A stretch of 64,000 bases of DNA from Streptomyces vilmorinianum (GTDB lineage: Bacteria; Actinomycetota; Actinomycetes; Streptomycetales; Streptomycetaceae): NCBI RefSeq assembly GCF_005517195.1, contig NZ_CP040244.1, forward strand, positions 2,622,001 through 2,686,000, written 5' to 3'. Below, one piece after another: positions 39,469-48,149 of the stretch. Both the position numbers and the translations under genes were made by a program. The notes beneath the pieces were generated by a model. The model worked only from the letters and a program-made list of their open reading frames with translations. It was not told the DNA's origin and searched no databases. Every line of letters starts with the position of its first letter. The stretch's first letter is position 1.

Positions 39469-39497
39469 ATGACGGACGGCCGCAGCATGGGTACAAC
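39469..39497 (+). promoter_or_regulatory. Promoter of the tandem GNAT gene (leaderless)
   Basis: ATGACG (39469-39474), 17 bases, TACAAC (39492-39497); the ATG at 39505 falls seven bases after the -10, where transcription would begin. Confidence 0.55.
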
Positions 39498-39504
39498 ACC
39501 CGTG

Positions 39505-40344
39505 ATGACCACCACCCTGCGGCCGTCCGGGCCGCTTCAGCAGACCCCCGACGGCAGCCGAACGCGCACCTACGACGTCTGCGTGAACAGCCGCCGCGTC
39601 GGTTCCGTACGTCTCGCCACCGCGCCCGGCTTCGGAGCGGGCTCCGGTGTGATCGAGGCCCTGGGCATCGACGAGAAGGACCGCCGCCGCGGACGCGGCA
39701 CGGTCGCCGCGCTCGCCGCCGAGGAGGTGCTGCGCGGCTGGGGCTGCGGCCAGGTCCAGATCTCCGTACCGGCCGGGGCCGAGGCGGCGCTGCGGATGGC
39801 CGACGCCCTCGGCTACACCGAGCGCAGCCGGAACATGGTCAAGGAACTGCCGGGGGAGCCCCCGGAGCTGCCGCCCGGCATCGAGGTCCGTCCCATGACC
39901 GAGGCTGAGTTCGCGGAGTGGGAGACGAAGGCCAGGGAAGACTTCGCGCAGAGCTGGATCGCCCGGGGCGTACCGGAGGACCAGGCGCGGGCCAAGGCGG
40001 AGGCAAGCCACCGCACACACCTCCCGCAGGGCCTGGCGACCCCCGGGGTCGCCCTCGACGTCGCCGTACGGGACGGGGAGGTGGCGGGCCACCTGTGGAC
40101 CGGCCGGATCGAACTCGAACCGGGACTCCACGGGGCGTTCGTGTACGACATCGAGGTCGCCGAGGCTCATCGCGGCCAGGGCTACGGCCGTGCGCTGATG
40201 CTGCTCGCCGAGCGGGTCGCGCTCGGCGCCGGGGAGAGCCTGCTCGGACTGCATGTCTTCGCGGGCAACACCCCGGCGATCCGGCTCTACGAGTCGCTCG
40301 GCTACCGGACGACGTACGTCAACAGCTGGAAGGCCCTGCTCTAG
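39505..40344 (+). CDS. Tandem GNAT-domain acetyltransferase
   Basis: A 279-residue protein with two GNAT repeats. The N-terminal copy (about 20-120) has a degenerate coenzyme loop (GIDEKDRRRGRGTVAALAAE) and ADALGYTERSRNM. The C-terminal copy (about 130-279) has the better loop DIEVAEAHRGQGYGRALMLL and FAGNTPAIRLYESLGY. This layout is typical of mycothiol-synthase-like and related actinobacterial proteins, but the substrate is not clear. Its stop overlaps the convergent DsbA-type gene by four bases. Confidence 0.82.
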   Translation: MTTTLRPSGPLQQTPDGSRTRTYDVCVNSRRVGSVRLATAPGFGAGSGVIEALGIDEKDRRRGRGTVAALAAEEVLRGWGCGQVQISVPAGAEAALRMADALGYTERSRNMVKELPGEPPELPPGIEVRPMTEAEFAEWETKAREDFAQSWIARGVPEDQARAKAEASHRTHLPQGLATPGVALDVAVRDGEVAGHLWTGRIELEPGLHGAFVYDIEVAEAHRGQGYGRALMLLAERVALGAGESLLGLHVFAGNTPAIRLYESLGYRTTYVNSWKALL

Positions 40345-40856
40345 CCGGCGAGCAGGCGGTCGGCGATCTGCTCGACGCGCTCGCGCAGCCCGTCCTGGCT
40401 CTGGCCGCCGTCCAGACGCTCGCCGCCGACGATGTAGGTGGGCGTGCCGGTGACCTTGACCGCCTTGCCCTCCGCCTGGTCGGCGTCGACGGTCAGCAGG
40501 TGCCGGCCGTCGATCAGGGCGGTGTCGAACTCCTCCGCGTCCAGACCCAGTTCGCCCGCGACCTCCAGGAGCACCGGCTCGCCCCGGTCGCCCAGCTCGG
40601 CGGTCCTGGCCAGCAGCGCCTCCACGTACGGCCAGCCCTTGCCCTGCTCGGCGGCCTCCTCCGCGGCCTGGGCGGCGGCGTAGGCGTGCTTGTGCTTCTC
40701 CAGCGGGAAGTGCCGCAGCTGTACGTCGATCCGGTCGCCGTACTTCTCGCGGAGCGCGCGCACGTCGTCGAGGGCGCGGAAGCAGTCGGGGCACTGGAGG
40801 TCGAACCAGGCCTCCACGACGACGGGGGAGGCGGACGGGGTGGTGGAGTCACTCAT
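40341..40856 (-). CDS. DsbA-family thioredoxin-fold protein
   Basis: A 171-residue DsbA/FrnE-like protein. It has the redox motif CPDC in WFDLQCPDCFRALDDV, the long helical insert, and the cis-proline loop GTPTYIVGGERLDG. No signal peptide is present, so it should act in the cytoplasm, as many actinobacterial DsbA-like oxidoreductases and isomerases do. I use ATG 40856 (MSDSTTPSASPVVVEAWF); a longer start at 40892 adds an unsupported tail. It converges with the GNAT gene. Confidence 0.85.
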   Translation of the reverse strand: MSDSTTPSASPVVVEAWFDLQCPDCFRALDDVRALREKYGDRIDVQLRHFPLEKHKHAYAAAQAAEEAAEQGKGWPYVEALLARTAELGDRGEPVLLEVAGELGLDAEEFDTALIDGRHLLTVDADQAEGKAVKVTGTPTYIVGGERLDGGQSQDGLRERVEQIADRLLAG

Positions 40857-41023
40857 GGGAGCAGTCTCCCAGCCCCCGGCGGCACGCCCCAACCGGGACC
40901 TGGGGAGGAGATCCGGACGGGGCGACCCGGAGATCTCCCTGAGGTCCGCGCCGGGCCATGGCCGGGAACCGCCCCGCCGGTGCAGGATGGAAGGGACGTA
41001 TAGCCCGGGATCAGGAGGATCGC

Positions 41024-41452
41024 ATGCTTGCCGAGACCATCTTTTCCGCGGTGTCCGCGGCGGGCCTGGGCATCGCCGCGATCACGGCGTACCGCAAGCG
41101 CTTCCTCGCGGCGACCCGGATCGCCGCCTACTCCCTGGTGCCGCTCGGCCTCGTCATGACCGGCGCGGTGGAGTGGGCCTTCGACACGGCCTTCAGCCCG
41201 ACCGCCTGGGCCGGCTTCGGCGTCCTCGGCGTGGCCTGGCTGCTCTTCATGTCCGCCCGGGCCGTCGAGCGGCGCAGGGGAGGCCGCGAGGAGAAGACAC
41301 TCACGGGTGATGCGCCGGACGCCGTCGCACCGGGTGCCTCCGCGCCCTCGCTCGGCCGGGGCGAGCGCGGCACGACCCCGAAGCCGCAGGCCACGGCCGC
41401 CTCGGACGACTTCAGCGACATCGAGGCGATCTTGAAGAAGCACGGGATCTGA
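41024..41452 (+). CDS. Small membrane protein with charged C-terminal tail
   Basis: A 142-residue protein. It has about three hydrophobic segments in the first 85 residues (MLAETIFSAVSAAGLGIAAI, IAAYSLVPLGLVMTGAV, WAGFGVLGVAWLLFM). A basic patch (RAVERRRGGREEK), a disordered Ala/Pro stretch and a conserved-looking end FSDIEAILKKHGI follow. CAGGAGG precedes ATG 41024, and TATAGC 22 bases further up is a -10 candidate. Function unknown; the short C-terminal helix could dock another protein. Confidence 0.7.
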   Translation: MLAETIFSAVSAAGLGIAAITAYRKRFLAATRIAAYSLVPLGLVMTGAVEWAFDTAFSPTAWAGFGVLGVAWLLFMSARAVERRRGGREEKTLTGDAPDAVAPGASAPSLGRGERGTTPKPQATAASDDFSDIEAILKKHGI

Positions 41453-41531
41453 CAGTCGGAGCATCCACGGGATGTGATGAACTGCCGTCCGTCAGGGGCC
41501 TGTTGCGAGCGGTGTCGGCGTGCGCTGCGCC

Positions 41532-41699
41532 ATGATCGCCCCCGAGATGCTGGATACCTCGCGGGATCACGTCCCCGCCCCCACCGAAGAGCCGCGCGGT
41601 TGTCTGTTCGCGCTCTCCCAGCCGCCGCTGATGATCTTCCTCGCGGTGATCGGCTGTCTGCTTCTGATCTCCGCCGTGCACGACCTCTTCCTGCTGTGA
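41532..41699 (+). CDS. 55-residue membrane protein
   Basis: ATG 41532 (or GTG 41520, four codons upstream) opens a reading frame. It has an acidic N-terminus (PEMLDTSRDHVPAPTEEPRG), one long hydrophobic helix (PPLMIFLAVIGCLLLISAV) and the end HDLFLL. The codon third-position bias is normal for the genome and the amphipathic layout looks real. Start choice is uncertain because no clear ribosome site is visible. Function unknown. Confidence 0.55.
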   Translation: MIAPEMLDTSRDHVPAPTEEPRGCLFALSQPPLMIFLAVIGCLLLISAVHDLFLL

Positions 41700-41730
41700 G
41701 GGGCGGGTCCGTGCCCGAGCCTGCGCCGGC

Positions 41731-42288
41731 TCAGCCGGCGGCTTCCTTGCGTCGTGCCCGGTACGCGGCCACGTGGAGCCGGTTACCGCAGGTGCGGCTG
41801 TCGCAGTAGCGCCGCGAGCGATTGCGGGAGAGGTCCACGAAGGCGCGTCCGCAGTCCGGGGCCTCGCAGCGCCGCAGCCGCTCCTGCTCGCCCGCCACCA
41901 CGATGAACGCCAGGGCCATGCCGCAGTCCGCGCCGAGGTGGTCGGCGACCGAGGCGCCCGGCGCGAAGTAGTGCACGTGCCAGTCGTAGCCGTCGTGGTC
42001 GGTGAGCTGCGGGGTCGTGCCCGCGGCCGCCACCAGCTGGTTGATCAGCGTGGCCGCGATCCGGGCGTCCGGGGCGGCGAAGACGGCCGCGAACCTCGCG
42101 CGGACCTCCCGCACGGCCCGCAGGTCGTGCTCGTCGAGCTCGCCCACGTCGCTGATGTCGTGGGCCCGCACGAAGGTGCGCAGCGACGGGAGGTCCCCGA
42201 GCTCGTCGTCACGGTCGCCCTGCGGCGCGGTGTTCATCAGATCGACGACGGTATCGAGGGCGATCCGGGTGTCGTGGGGGATCAGCAC
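41731..42288 (-). CDS. ABATE/CGNR zinc-finger transcription factor-like protein
   Basis: A 185-residue protein. The N-terminal ABATE-type domain has RIALDTVVDLMNT, probably for ligand sensing. The C-terminal CGNR zinc finger has CEAPDCGRAFVDLSRNRSRR then YCDSRTCGNRLHVAAYR, which provides four cysteines and a basic DNA-contact segment. Such proteins are putative stress-related transcription factors of unknown target. It is monocistronic on the minus strand. The 278-base gap upstream holds a tandem GCGGTCCGGAA repeat (about 42369-42390) and the ssgB terminator. Confidence 0.85.
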   Translation of the reverse strand: MLIPHDTRIALDTVVDLMNTAPQGDRDDELGDLPSLRTFVRAHDISDVGELDEHDLRAVREVRARFAAVFAAPDARIAATLINQLVAAAGTTPQLTDHDGYDWHVHYFAPGASVADHLGADCGMALAFIVVAGEQERLRRCEAPDCGRAFVDLSRNRSRRYCDSRTCGNRLHVAAYRARRKEAAG

Positions 42289-42517
42289 GCTTCGCTCCCT
42301 GGCCGGCCGCGGGCGGGCGCCCGCGGAATTCCGCTGACTCTAGCGGCTTCGCCGCGAGCTGCCGGGAGCGGTCCGGAAGCGGTCCGGAAGCGGGCAGGGA
42401 CGGGGCCGAAACCGGACCCCGGCTCGCCCTCCTGACCCGCGAAACGGGCATCGGCGCCCTCCTCCGCGCCGGCTGCGCGGTGAGGACGCCGATGTCTGCC
42501 GTATGTCGTTGTCCGCG

Positions 42518-42548
42518 CGGCGCCGTCTCCCCGAGTCGGACGGCGCCG
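42518..42548 (-). terminator. ssgB terminator
   Basis: CGGCGCCGTC (42518-42527) pairs with GACGGCGCCG (42539-42548), 18 bases beyond the ssgB stop on the reverse strand. Confidence 0.75.
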
Positions 42549-42566
42549 TGCGGCTCTCGGCCTGGC

Positions 42567-42980
42567 TCAGCTGTCGGCCAGGATGTGGGAGAGCTCCGTG
42601 TCGAGATCGAAGTGACGGTGCTCGGTGCCCGGTGGCACCGCGGCGTCGGTCCGCTTCAGGAACGACTCCAGGGCCCTCGCCGGGGCCTCGAGCAGGGCTT
42701 CGCCCTCGGGGGAACTCAACGCGATGCAGACGACGCCCTGACCGTGACTGCGGGACGGCCAGACTCTGACGTCGCCCGTGCCGGTGGGCCGGTGCAGCCC
42801 CTCGGCGAGAAGGTCGCGGGCGAAGACCCACTCGACCGTCTCTTCGGCTCCGGTGTGGAAGGTGGCGTGCACGGCATAGGGATCGGCCGTGTCATACCGC
42901 AGGCCCGCGGGTACAGGCAGTGAGGACTCGCTCGACACAACGAGGCGCAGGTGCAGCTCGCAGCTGACCGTGGTGTTCAT
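42567..42980 (-). CDS. ssgB: Sporulation-specific cell division protein SsgB
   Basis: The 137-residue SsgA-like protein of sporulating actinomycetes. In aerial hyphae SsgB marks future septum sites and recruits FtsZ. The sequence from MNTTVSCELHLRLVVSSESS through TVEWVFARDLLAEGLHRP and TGDVRVWPS to the end HFDLDTELSHILADS is nearly identical, as I recall, to the S. coelicolor protein. ATG 42980 gives that exact N-terminus. The upstream 43000-43170 region is AT-richer and could hold the sigma-H-type promoter known for this gene, but I cannot fix its position. Confidence 0.96.
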   Translation of the reverse strand: MNTTVSCELHLRLVVSSESSLPVPAGLRYDTADPYAVHATFHTGAEETVEWVFARDLLAEGLHRPTGTGDVRVWPSRSHGQGVVCIALSSPEGEALLEAPARALESFLKRTDAAVPPGTEHRHFDLDTELSHILADS

Positions 42981-43170
42981 AAGCGCCAGGGCCTTTCGCT
43001 CAGTGTGCGCTCGGGGATTCGCACGTCGGCGAAATCGACATGCCACCTACGGTGCCGTTGTAAACCCCTCTGTCTGTTTTGTGATCGTTCAGGTAGCTCG
43101 TATGGGGGTGTGTAACTTTGGGTAATACCGCCATACCGGTGACGGCTCCCCGTCGGGTAAGTTGGAGACC

Positions 43171-43593
43171 ATGAATGCGGAGAGTGACGAGCGCACCGGG
43201 GAGTCCGCGGCCGACGGGGAATCCGAGCTGGGATCCCGGGCCCCCGAGTTCATCAAGGCACGGCGGACCCTGCACCTGAGCTGGCAGGTCGGCGTCTTCA
43301 TCGTGGGTCTCGCGGTCGTGGGCGGCGGCATCGTGATGCTGCCCCTGCCCGGTCCCGGCTGGCTGGTGATCTTCGGTGGAATGGCGATCTGGGCCACCGA
43401 GTTCGTCTGGGCACAGCTCGTGCTCCGCTGGACGAAGCGGAAAGTCACCGAGGCGGCCCAGCGGGCGCTCGATCCGAAGGTCAGGCGCCGCAACATCATC
43501 CTGACCACGGTCGGTCTGGTGATCATCGCCGTGCTGCTCGGTTTCTACCTCTGGAAGTACGGCTTCGTCATGCCGTGGAAGATCAACGACTGA
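43171..43593 (+). CDS. TIGR02611-type small membrane protein
   Basis: A 140-residue protein of the PGPGW-containing membrane family (TIGR02611). It has a polar N-terminus, two helices around VGVFIVGLAVVGGGIVMLPL and the signature PLPGPGWLVIFGGMAIWATE. A basic stretch and a third helix (IILTTVGLVIIAVLLGFYLW) follow. Function unknown. ATG 43171 lies seven bases after TAAGTT, consistent with a leaderless transcript; TTG 43162 is an alternative. It is divergent from ssgB. Confidence 0.8.
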   Translation: MNAESDERTGESAADGESELGSRAPEFIKARRTLHLSWQVGVFIVGLAVVGGGIVMLPLPGPGWLVIFGGMAIWATEFVWAQLVLRWTKRKVTEAAQRALDPKVRRRNIILTTVGLVIIAVLLGFYLWKYGFVMPWKIND

Positions 43594-43647
43594 CCCGACG
43601 GCGGTCGGGGGCACCCTCTGACATGCGGTAATGTTTGCGGTGCGCCC

Positions 43648-43722
43648 GGGCGATTAGCTCAGTGGGAGAGCGCTTCGTTCACACCGAAGAGGTCACTGGT
43701 TCGAACCCAGTATCGCCCACCA
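43648..43722 (+). tRNA. tRNA-Val (CAC), CCA encoded
   Basis: Acceptor GGGCGAT/ATCGCCC, D-arm GCTC-AGTGGGA-GAGC, anticodon stem CTTCG/CGAAG with CAC in the loop TTCACAC, and T-arm ACTGG-TTCGAAC-CCAGT. Discriminator A is followed by encoded CCA (43720-43722). Confidence 0.95.
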
Positions 43723-43729
43723 CCCGGAC

Positions 43730-43765
43730 CGAAGGCCCGGAGACGATCCAGTCTCCGGGCCTTCG
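43730..43765. terminator. Terminator after tRNA-Val
   Basis: CGAAGGCCCGGAGAC (43730-43744) and GTCTCCGGGCCTTCG (43751-43765), a perfect 15-bp stem with a six-base loop, lying between the tRNA and the convergent membrane-protein gene. Confidence 0.88.
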
Positions 43766-43768
43766 GCG

Positions 43769-46588
43769 TCACCGCATGCGGGCCAGTCGCTCCCGCAGCC
43801 GGCGCGCGTCCCGCAGCCGCTGCTCGTACGTCGCACCGACCGCGAGGAGCAGCAGGCCTGCCAGCGCCGGCGGCAGCCAGCGGGGCAGCGCTCCGACGAC
43901 CTGGACCACGTACGGGGCCAGCTCGTGCAGCCCGTCGAGGGCGAGGACCGAGCCGCCGAGCACGAGCAGCGCCTGCAGCCGGAACCGGGCCCCCAGCAAG
44001 GTCACCGCGAGCGCGGCGAGACCGAGGAGGAGCGGCCGCAGCCAGTCGGGGTCCGCCCAGGCGGCGAAGAGGCTCGGCACCAGCGTCGCCGCGAGACCGG
44101 GGCCGTACGCCACCCAGGACGAGGTCTCCGGGTCCCGGCGCCGGCGCAGCACGCCGACGACCAGGGCGGGCACGGTGACCGGCAGGGTGTACGCCTCCGG
44201 GGTCTCGACGTCCCACACCGCGAGCCGCACCCAGGTCGCCGTCAGGAACAGTGCGGCGGCCGTCCAGGAGGCGAACGGGCGCCGCTCCGGCCGCAGGGCC
44301 GTGGCAGCCGCGATCACCCCGCCCAGCGCGAGGACGAGCGCCAGAACCGCCGGACGGGAGACCGCGCCGCCGATGGCGAGCAGCCCCACGGCGGCGCCGG
44401 TGATCTCCACGGGAAGCGCGACCGGATGGCGCCTCAGCCGCGCACCGGCCACGGCGGTGGCCGCCGGGACCACGAGCAGGGCGAGAGCCGTGCCGTGACC
44501 GGGGAACGACGCCGCAGCCGCCCCGGCGTACACGAGCCCGGTCGCCACGACGACGGCCCCGCACGCCGCCACGACCTGCCGCGCGCCCTCCGCGAGGAAC
44601 GCGACCGCGACGAAGAGCCCGAGCAGCACCCCCAGCGCGGCGAACGTCGCCCCCCGCGTGTCCAGCGCCACGGCGACCGCGCTCGCCGCAGAGGCGAGCC
44701 CACAGCCCAGCGCGCTCCAGCCGAGCGCTTCCCGCGGCGACACGGGCGCGGCGACCGCCTTCGGCGCGCGAGCGGGGCTCCACCCGGCCCACTGCGCCCT
44801 GACCTCGGGGGCAGCTGCGGCCTCCCGAGCCGGTCCCGCCTCGGCCGCACTCGCCCGGAGGCCGGACGCGGCACCTTGGCCCGCCTGCCCGGCGGTCTCG
44901 GTGGTGCCGGAAGCATCCGGCACCGGCCCGCCGGCCTCGCCGCCGGGGCGAGCCGCCTCGGCGGCGGGCAGCGCGTCGCCCGTGCCGACGGGGCCTGGGG
45001 CGGGCTGCGATCCGGCTTCGTCGGCGGTGCGGCCCTCACCGGCCGCGGGTCGAGCCGAGTCGGGAAGCGGTCCACCGACCGCATCCGGCGTGGGCTTCGC
45101 CGCGCCCGGCGCCGGGCCACCCGCGTCGGAGGCCTCGGCACCCCGTCGTTCCGAACCCGGCAGCTTGCCGCCGGCTGCCCGTGGCGCGGCGGGTTCAGGG
45201 CCGGCCGTGGCCGCGGCCGGAGCCGGGATTCCCCGGGTCAGCGTCTCCGGGCGTACCGCGACGGACAGTGCCGCCGCCGTCGTCAGGAGCTGCAGCGTCA
45301 GCGTCGCCGCGAAAGGGAGCTCCAGGGAGAGCGGGAGCGCCGTCAGCAGGGCCCACGCCAGGAGGAGCGCGACGCAGCGGGCCCAGAGGCGGGGAACGGC
45401 CGCGAGGGTGGTCGCCGCGAGGAGCAGGACGAGCGGGGCCGTCGACGGGTACGAGGTGAGCGCGCGGGTCGCGTGGTCGCCCGACCAGACCGGGGTCGTC
45501 CGGGCCGCCGGGGACAGCAGCGCCGTCGCCACCGGCGGCAGCGCCCACGCCACGCACAGCGCCAGCACACCGGCGCCCGCGCCCGACAGGCCCAGCTTCA
45601 CCGCGCGCGGCGCCGCCGAGCGCAGGACCCCCGCCAGGGCCACCGCGCACAGCGCGTACGCAAGCACCTCCCAGTCACCCGGCACCACCGGGCGCAGCAC
45701 GCCGCCCGCCGCCGCGACCACCGCGAGGCCCGCCGCCACGGACGTGGCCACGGCCGCCGAGGCCACCCGCCACGCCACGTACAGCGCCACCGCGGCGCAG
45801 GCCAGCAGCAGCGCACCCGCCGGGATCGGCGAGGTCAGCGAGAGGAAGCCGCCCGACAGCAGCGCCCAGCCGCCGAGCACACCGGCCAGGGAGCCGGCGA
45901 TGCCCCGTACCGCCGCAGGGGTCGACCGGAGCGCCACCGCCAGGTCGAGGACGGCGGTCACCAGCAGCGCCCAGGCCAGCGCGAGCGTGCCGCCGTCGGC
46001 CGCGAGCACCCCCAGCGGCAGAGGCAGTTGGGCCGTCACCAGCGCCACCGGAAGGGGAATGCGCAGCTGTCCGAGCGCCGAGCCGTACGCCGTCCACGCG
46101 CCCGCGAGGACCGCCGAGGCCACCGCGGCGAACGCGAGACCGTCCGTGTCCGCGAGCGCCACCCGGTGCAGCGCGTACGCGTCGAGCACCATCAGCACCA
46201 GGGCCAGGGCCGCCACGGACTCCGCCGTGGAGACCAGGCCGCGGCGCAGCAGCACCACCGGGGCGGCGAGCGCCGCCGACGTCACCAGCGCCAGCACGGC
46301 CGCACGGCCGCCGATGCCCATCGAGCCCCAGCTCACCAGCGTGAACGCGAGCGCCGCGATCGTCAGCAGCACTCCGCCCAGCGTCAGCAGCACGTTCTGC
46401 GCGCTCCGCGGCGTCGAGTCCGTCACGGGGCGGGGGCCCGTCGCCGCACGCGACGGTGCCAGCGGCTGGTGCAGCACCTGCAGCAACCAGGCCCGGCGGG
46501 CCAGCAACTGAGATCTGCGAGCGTCTAGTTGAGTCAACTCGCGGTCGACGAGCACCAGCTCGTCCGCGGGTGACAGGGCGTTCTCCAT
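43769..46588 (-). CDS. Large polytopic membrane protein (SCO7613 C-terminal domain type)
   Basis: A 939-residue protein. It starts with a short cytoplasmic coiled segment (ELVLVDRELTQLDARRSQLL then ARRAWLLQ), followed by two blocks of many hydrophobic helices. Between the blocks, about residues 440-620, lies a low-complexity Ala/Gly/Pro/Glu-rich insert, probably cytoplasmic and disordered. The end is basic (YEQRLRDARRLRERLARMR). The layout fits the uncharacterised SCO7613-type membrane proteins of Streptomyces. ATG 46588 is used because upstream codons look non-coding. No transporter or enzyme motif is visible. Confidence 0.75.
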   Translation of the reverse strand: MENALSPADELVLVDRELTQLDARRSQLLARRAWLLQVLHQPLAPSRAATGPRPVTDSTPRSAQNVLLTLGGVLLTIAALAFTLVSWGSMGIGGRAAVLALVTSAALAAPVVLLRRGLVSTAESVAALALVLMVLDAYALHRVALADTDGLAFAAVASAVLAGAWTAYGSALGQLRIPLPVALVTAQLPLPLGVLAADGGTLALAWALLVTAVLDLAVALRSTPAAVRGIAGSLAGVLGGWALLSGGFLSLTSPIPAGALLLACAAVALYVAWRVASAAVATSVAAGLAVVAAAGGVLRPVVPGDWEVLAYALCAVALAGVLRSAAPRAVKLGLSGAGAGVLALCVAWALPPVATALLSPAARTTPVWSGDHATRALTSYPSTAPLVLLLAATTLAAVPRLWARCVALLLAWALLTALPLSLELPFAATLTLQLLTTAAALSVAVRPETLTRGIPAPAAATAGPEPAAPRAAGGKLPGSERRGAEASDAGGPAPGAAKPTPDAVGGPLPDSARPAAGEGRTADEAGSQPAPGPVGTGDALPAAEAARPGGEAGGPVPDASGTTETAGQAGQGAASGLRASAAEAGPAREAAAAPEVRAQWAGWSPARAPKAVAAPVSPREALGWSALGCGLASAASAVAVALDTRGATFAALGVLLGLFVAVAFLAEGARQVVAACGAVVVATGLVYAGAAAASFPGHGTALALLVVPAATAVAGARLRRHPVALPVEITGAAVGLLAIGGAVSRPAVLALVLALGGVIAAATALRPERRPFASWTAAALFLTATWVRLAVWDVETPEAYTLPVTVPALVVGVLRRRRDPETSSWVAYGPGLAATLVPSLFAAWADPDWLRPLLLGLAALAVTLLGARFRLQALLVLGGSVLALDGLHELAPYVVQVVGALPRWLPPALAGLLLLAVGATYEQRLRDARRLRERLARMR

Positions 46589-46670
46589 ACCCGGAGTGTG
46601 GCGCCGGACACAGTCCGGGTCATGCGCGGACGTACTCATATCCCGTCCTGAGTACGTACACACTGGGGAC

Positions 46671-47120
46671 ATGGACTGGTGCCGCTACCGCTTCCGCAGC
46701 GTCTGGCCGTTGGCCGCCCCGCCCGACGCGGTCTTCGCCGTGCTCGAGCGCGCCGAGGACTACCCCCAGTGGTGGCCCCAGGTCCGCGAGGTCGTCCCCG
46801 TCGACGAGCTCACCGGCACGGCTCGCTTCCGCTCGCTCCTCCCGTACGACCTCGTCGTCACCGCCGAGGCCCGGCGCCGCGACCCCGTGGCCCGCGTCCT
46901 GGAGGTCGCGCTCCGCGGCGACCTGGAGGGCTGGGCGCGCTGGACCCTCGTCGCGGCCGACGGCCCCGGCACCCGCGCGCTCTACGAACAGGAGGTGGAG
47001 GTGACCAGCCCCCTCATGCGCCGGCTCGCCGTCCCGGGCCGGCCCGTCTTCCGCGCCAACCACGCCCTCATGATGCGCGCCGGGCGACGCGGCCTCGCCG
47101 CCAGGCTGCGGCTGGTTTGA
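46671..47120 (+). CDS. SRPBCC-fold (polyketide cyclase/START-like) protein
   Basis: A 149-residue single-domain protein. It has the SRPBCC pattern of a beta strand plus helix at the N-terminus (WPLAAPPDAVFAVLERAEDY, PQWWPQVREV), central strands (YDLVVTAEARRRDP) and a long C-terminal helix (RANHALMMRAGRRGLAARL). Such proteins bind lipophilic ligands. No cyclase neighbours suggest polyketide work. ATG 46671 lies eight bases after TACACA, possibly leaderless. It ends just before tRNA-Val. Confidence 0.8.
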   Translation: MDWCRYRFRSVWPLAAPPDAVFAVLERAEDYPQWWPQVREVVPVDELTGTARFRSLLPYDLVVTAEARRRDPVARVLEVALRGDLEGWARWTLVAADGPGTRALYEQEVEVTSPLMRRLAVPGRPVFRANHALMMRAGRRGLAARLRLV

Positions 47121-47159
47121 AGGAAACCCGCCCGGGCCTGTATGGTTCAACCCGTTCCC

Positions 47160-47231
47160 GGGCGATTAGCTCAGCGGGAGAGCACTTCGTTCACACCGAA
47201 GGGGTCACTGGTTCGATCCCAGTATCGCCCA
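47160..47231 (+). tRNA. tRNA-Val (CAC), second gene
   Basis: Same acceptor and anticodon arm as the copy at 43648, anticodon CAC. It differs in the D-loop and variable region and in the T-loop (TTCGATC). CCA is not encoded: the sequence after the discriminator is CCG. Confidence 0.93.
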
Positions 47232-47238
47232 CCGGGAG

Positions 47239-47268
47239 AGGCCGGTCCGTCGAAAGACGAACCGGCCT
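47239..47268 (+). terminator. Terminator after tRNA-Val
   Basis: AGGCCGGT (47239-47246) pairs with ACCGGCCT (47261-47268), with an inner TCG/CGA pairing and a short T-run. An imperfect octamer array of GTCATGCG follows (about 47271-47311). Confidence 0.8.
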
Positions 47269-47304
47269 TTGTCATGCGGTCATGCGGCCATGGGGTCATG
47301 CGGG

Positions 47305-48030
47305 TCACGCAGCCGTCCGCAGCTCCGGACGGAGCGGCCACGCCGGATCCACCGTCTCCGGCGTCCCGTTGCGCGTGAACCACGCCTGCAGCCCCCGCGC
47401 CTGCGCCGCGTGCCACACCGCTTGCAAGGTGTGCAGCTCCGCCGGCGACAGGCGCTCGAGCCGGGACGCGAAACGCCGCGCCACCGCCCGTACGACATCC
47501 AGCGCCGCCGTCGCGTCCGCGGCGGCGTCGTGGGCGCCGTCCAGCTCCACGTCGTAGTGGGCGCACAGATCCGTCAGCGTCCTGCGGCCCTTGCGATAGC
47601 GGTCCAGATGCTTGTCGAGCACCCGCGGATCCAGCACGCACAGCGGCGCGTTCTCCAGATAGCGGCCCAGCGAGGAGGCGCGGTGGCGGCGCAGCTCGCG
47701 GTCCAGGATCGTCAGATCGAACGGCGCGTTCATCACCACCAACGGCCGCCCCGCCGCACACTGCTCGGCGAGCGCCCGCCCCAACTCCTCCATCACGGGC
47801 GCGGGCCAGCGCCCGTTCCGCTGCAGATGATCGTCCGTCAGGCCATGGACCTCCGTGGCCGCAGCGGGCACCGGAATCCCGGGATTGACCAGCCAGCGCG
47901 TCACCCGCGCACGCCCGCCCGCCATGTCCTGGACGACGAGCGCGGCCGAGACGATCCGGTCCTGCTCGACGTCAACTCCCGTGGTTTCCGTGTCGAATGC
48001 GGCCAGGGGCCCCTCATACCAGTGCGTCAT
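47305..48030 (-). CDS. DnaQ-like 3'-5' exonuclease
   Basis: A 241-residue DEDDh exonuclease. ExoI motif AAFDTETTGVD has the two acidic metal ligands (Asp13, Glu15), VHGLTDDHLQ and MNAPFDLTILDREL correspond to ExoII, and LDGAHDAAADATA supplies the His-Asp of ExoIII. The catalytic set is complete. It could proofread DNA replication in trans or process RNA. ATG 48030 places the motif at the normal distance from the N-terminus. It is monocistronic and divergent from the DUF4365 gene. Confidence 0.9.
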   Translation of the reverse strand: MTHWYEGPLAAFDTETTGVDVEQDRIVSAALVVQDMAGGRARVTRWLVNPGIPVPAAATEVHGLTDDHLQRNGRWPAPVMEELGRALAEQCAAGRPLVVMNAPFDLTILDRELRRHRASSLGRYLENAPLCVLDPRVLDKHLDRYRKGRRTLTDLCAHYDVELDGAHDAAADATAALDVVRAVARRFASRLERLSPAELHTLQAVWHAAQARGLQAWFTRNGTPETVDPAWPLRPELRTAA

Positions 48031-48149
48031 CCCCGAACTCCTCGCACATGTGCGGCAGATGGCGATCCCCCTGCCGAATCGGTGATACCCGTGCTGTTTG
48101 CGCCGTACGCGGGCCGGTGACAACACAGATGACGGGGAAGGGAATTGAC

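Noticed and set aside
43925..46528. 867-residue plus-strand frame opposite the large membrane protein
   Set aside because: Arg/Gln/Gly-rich shadow of a hydrophobic gene; no motif, no ribosome site.
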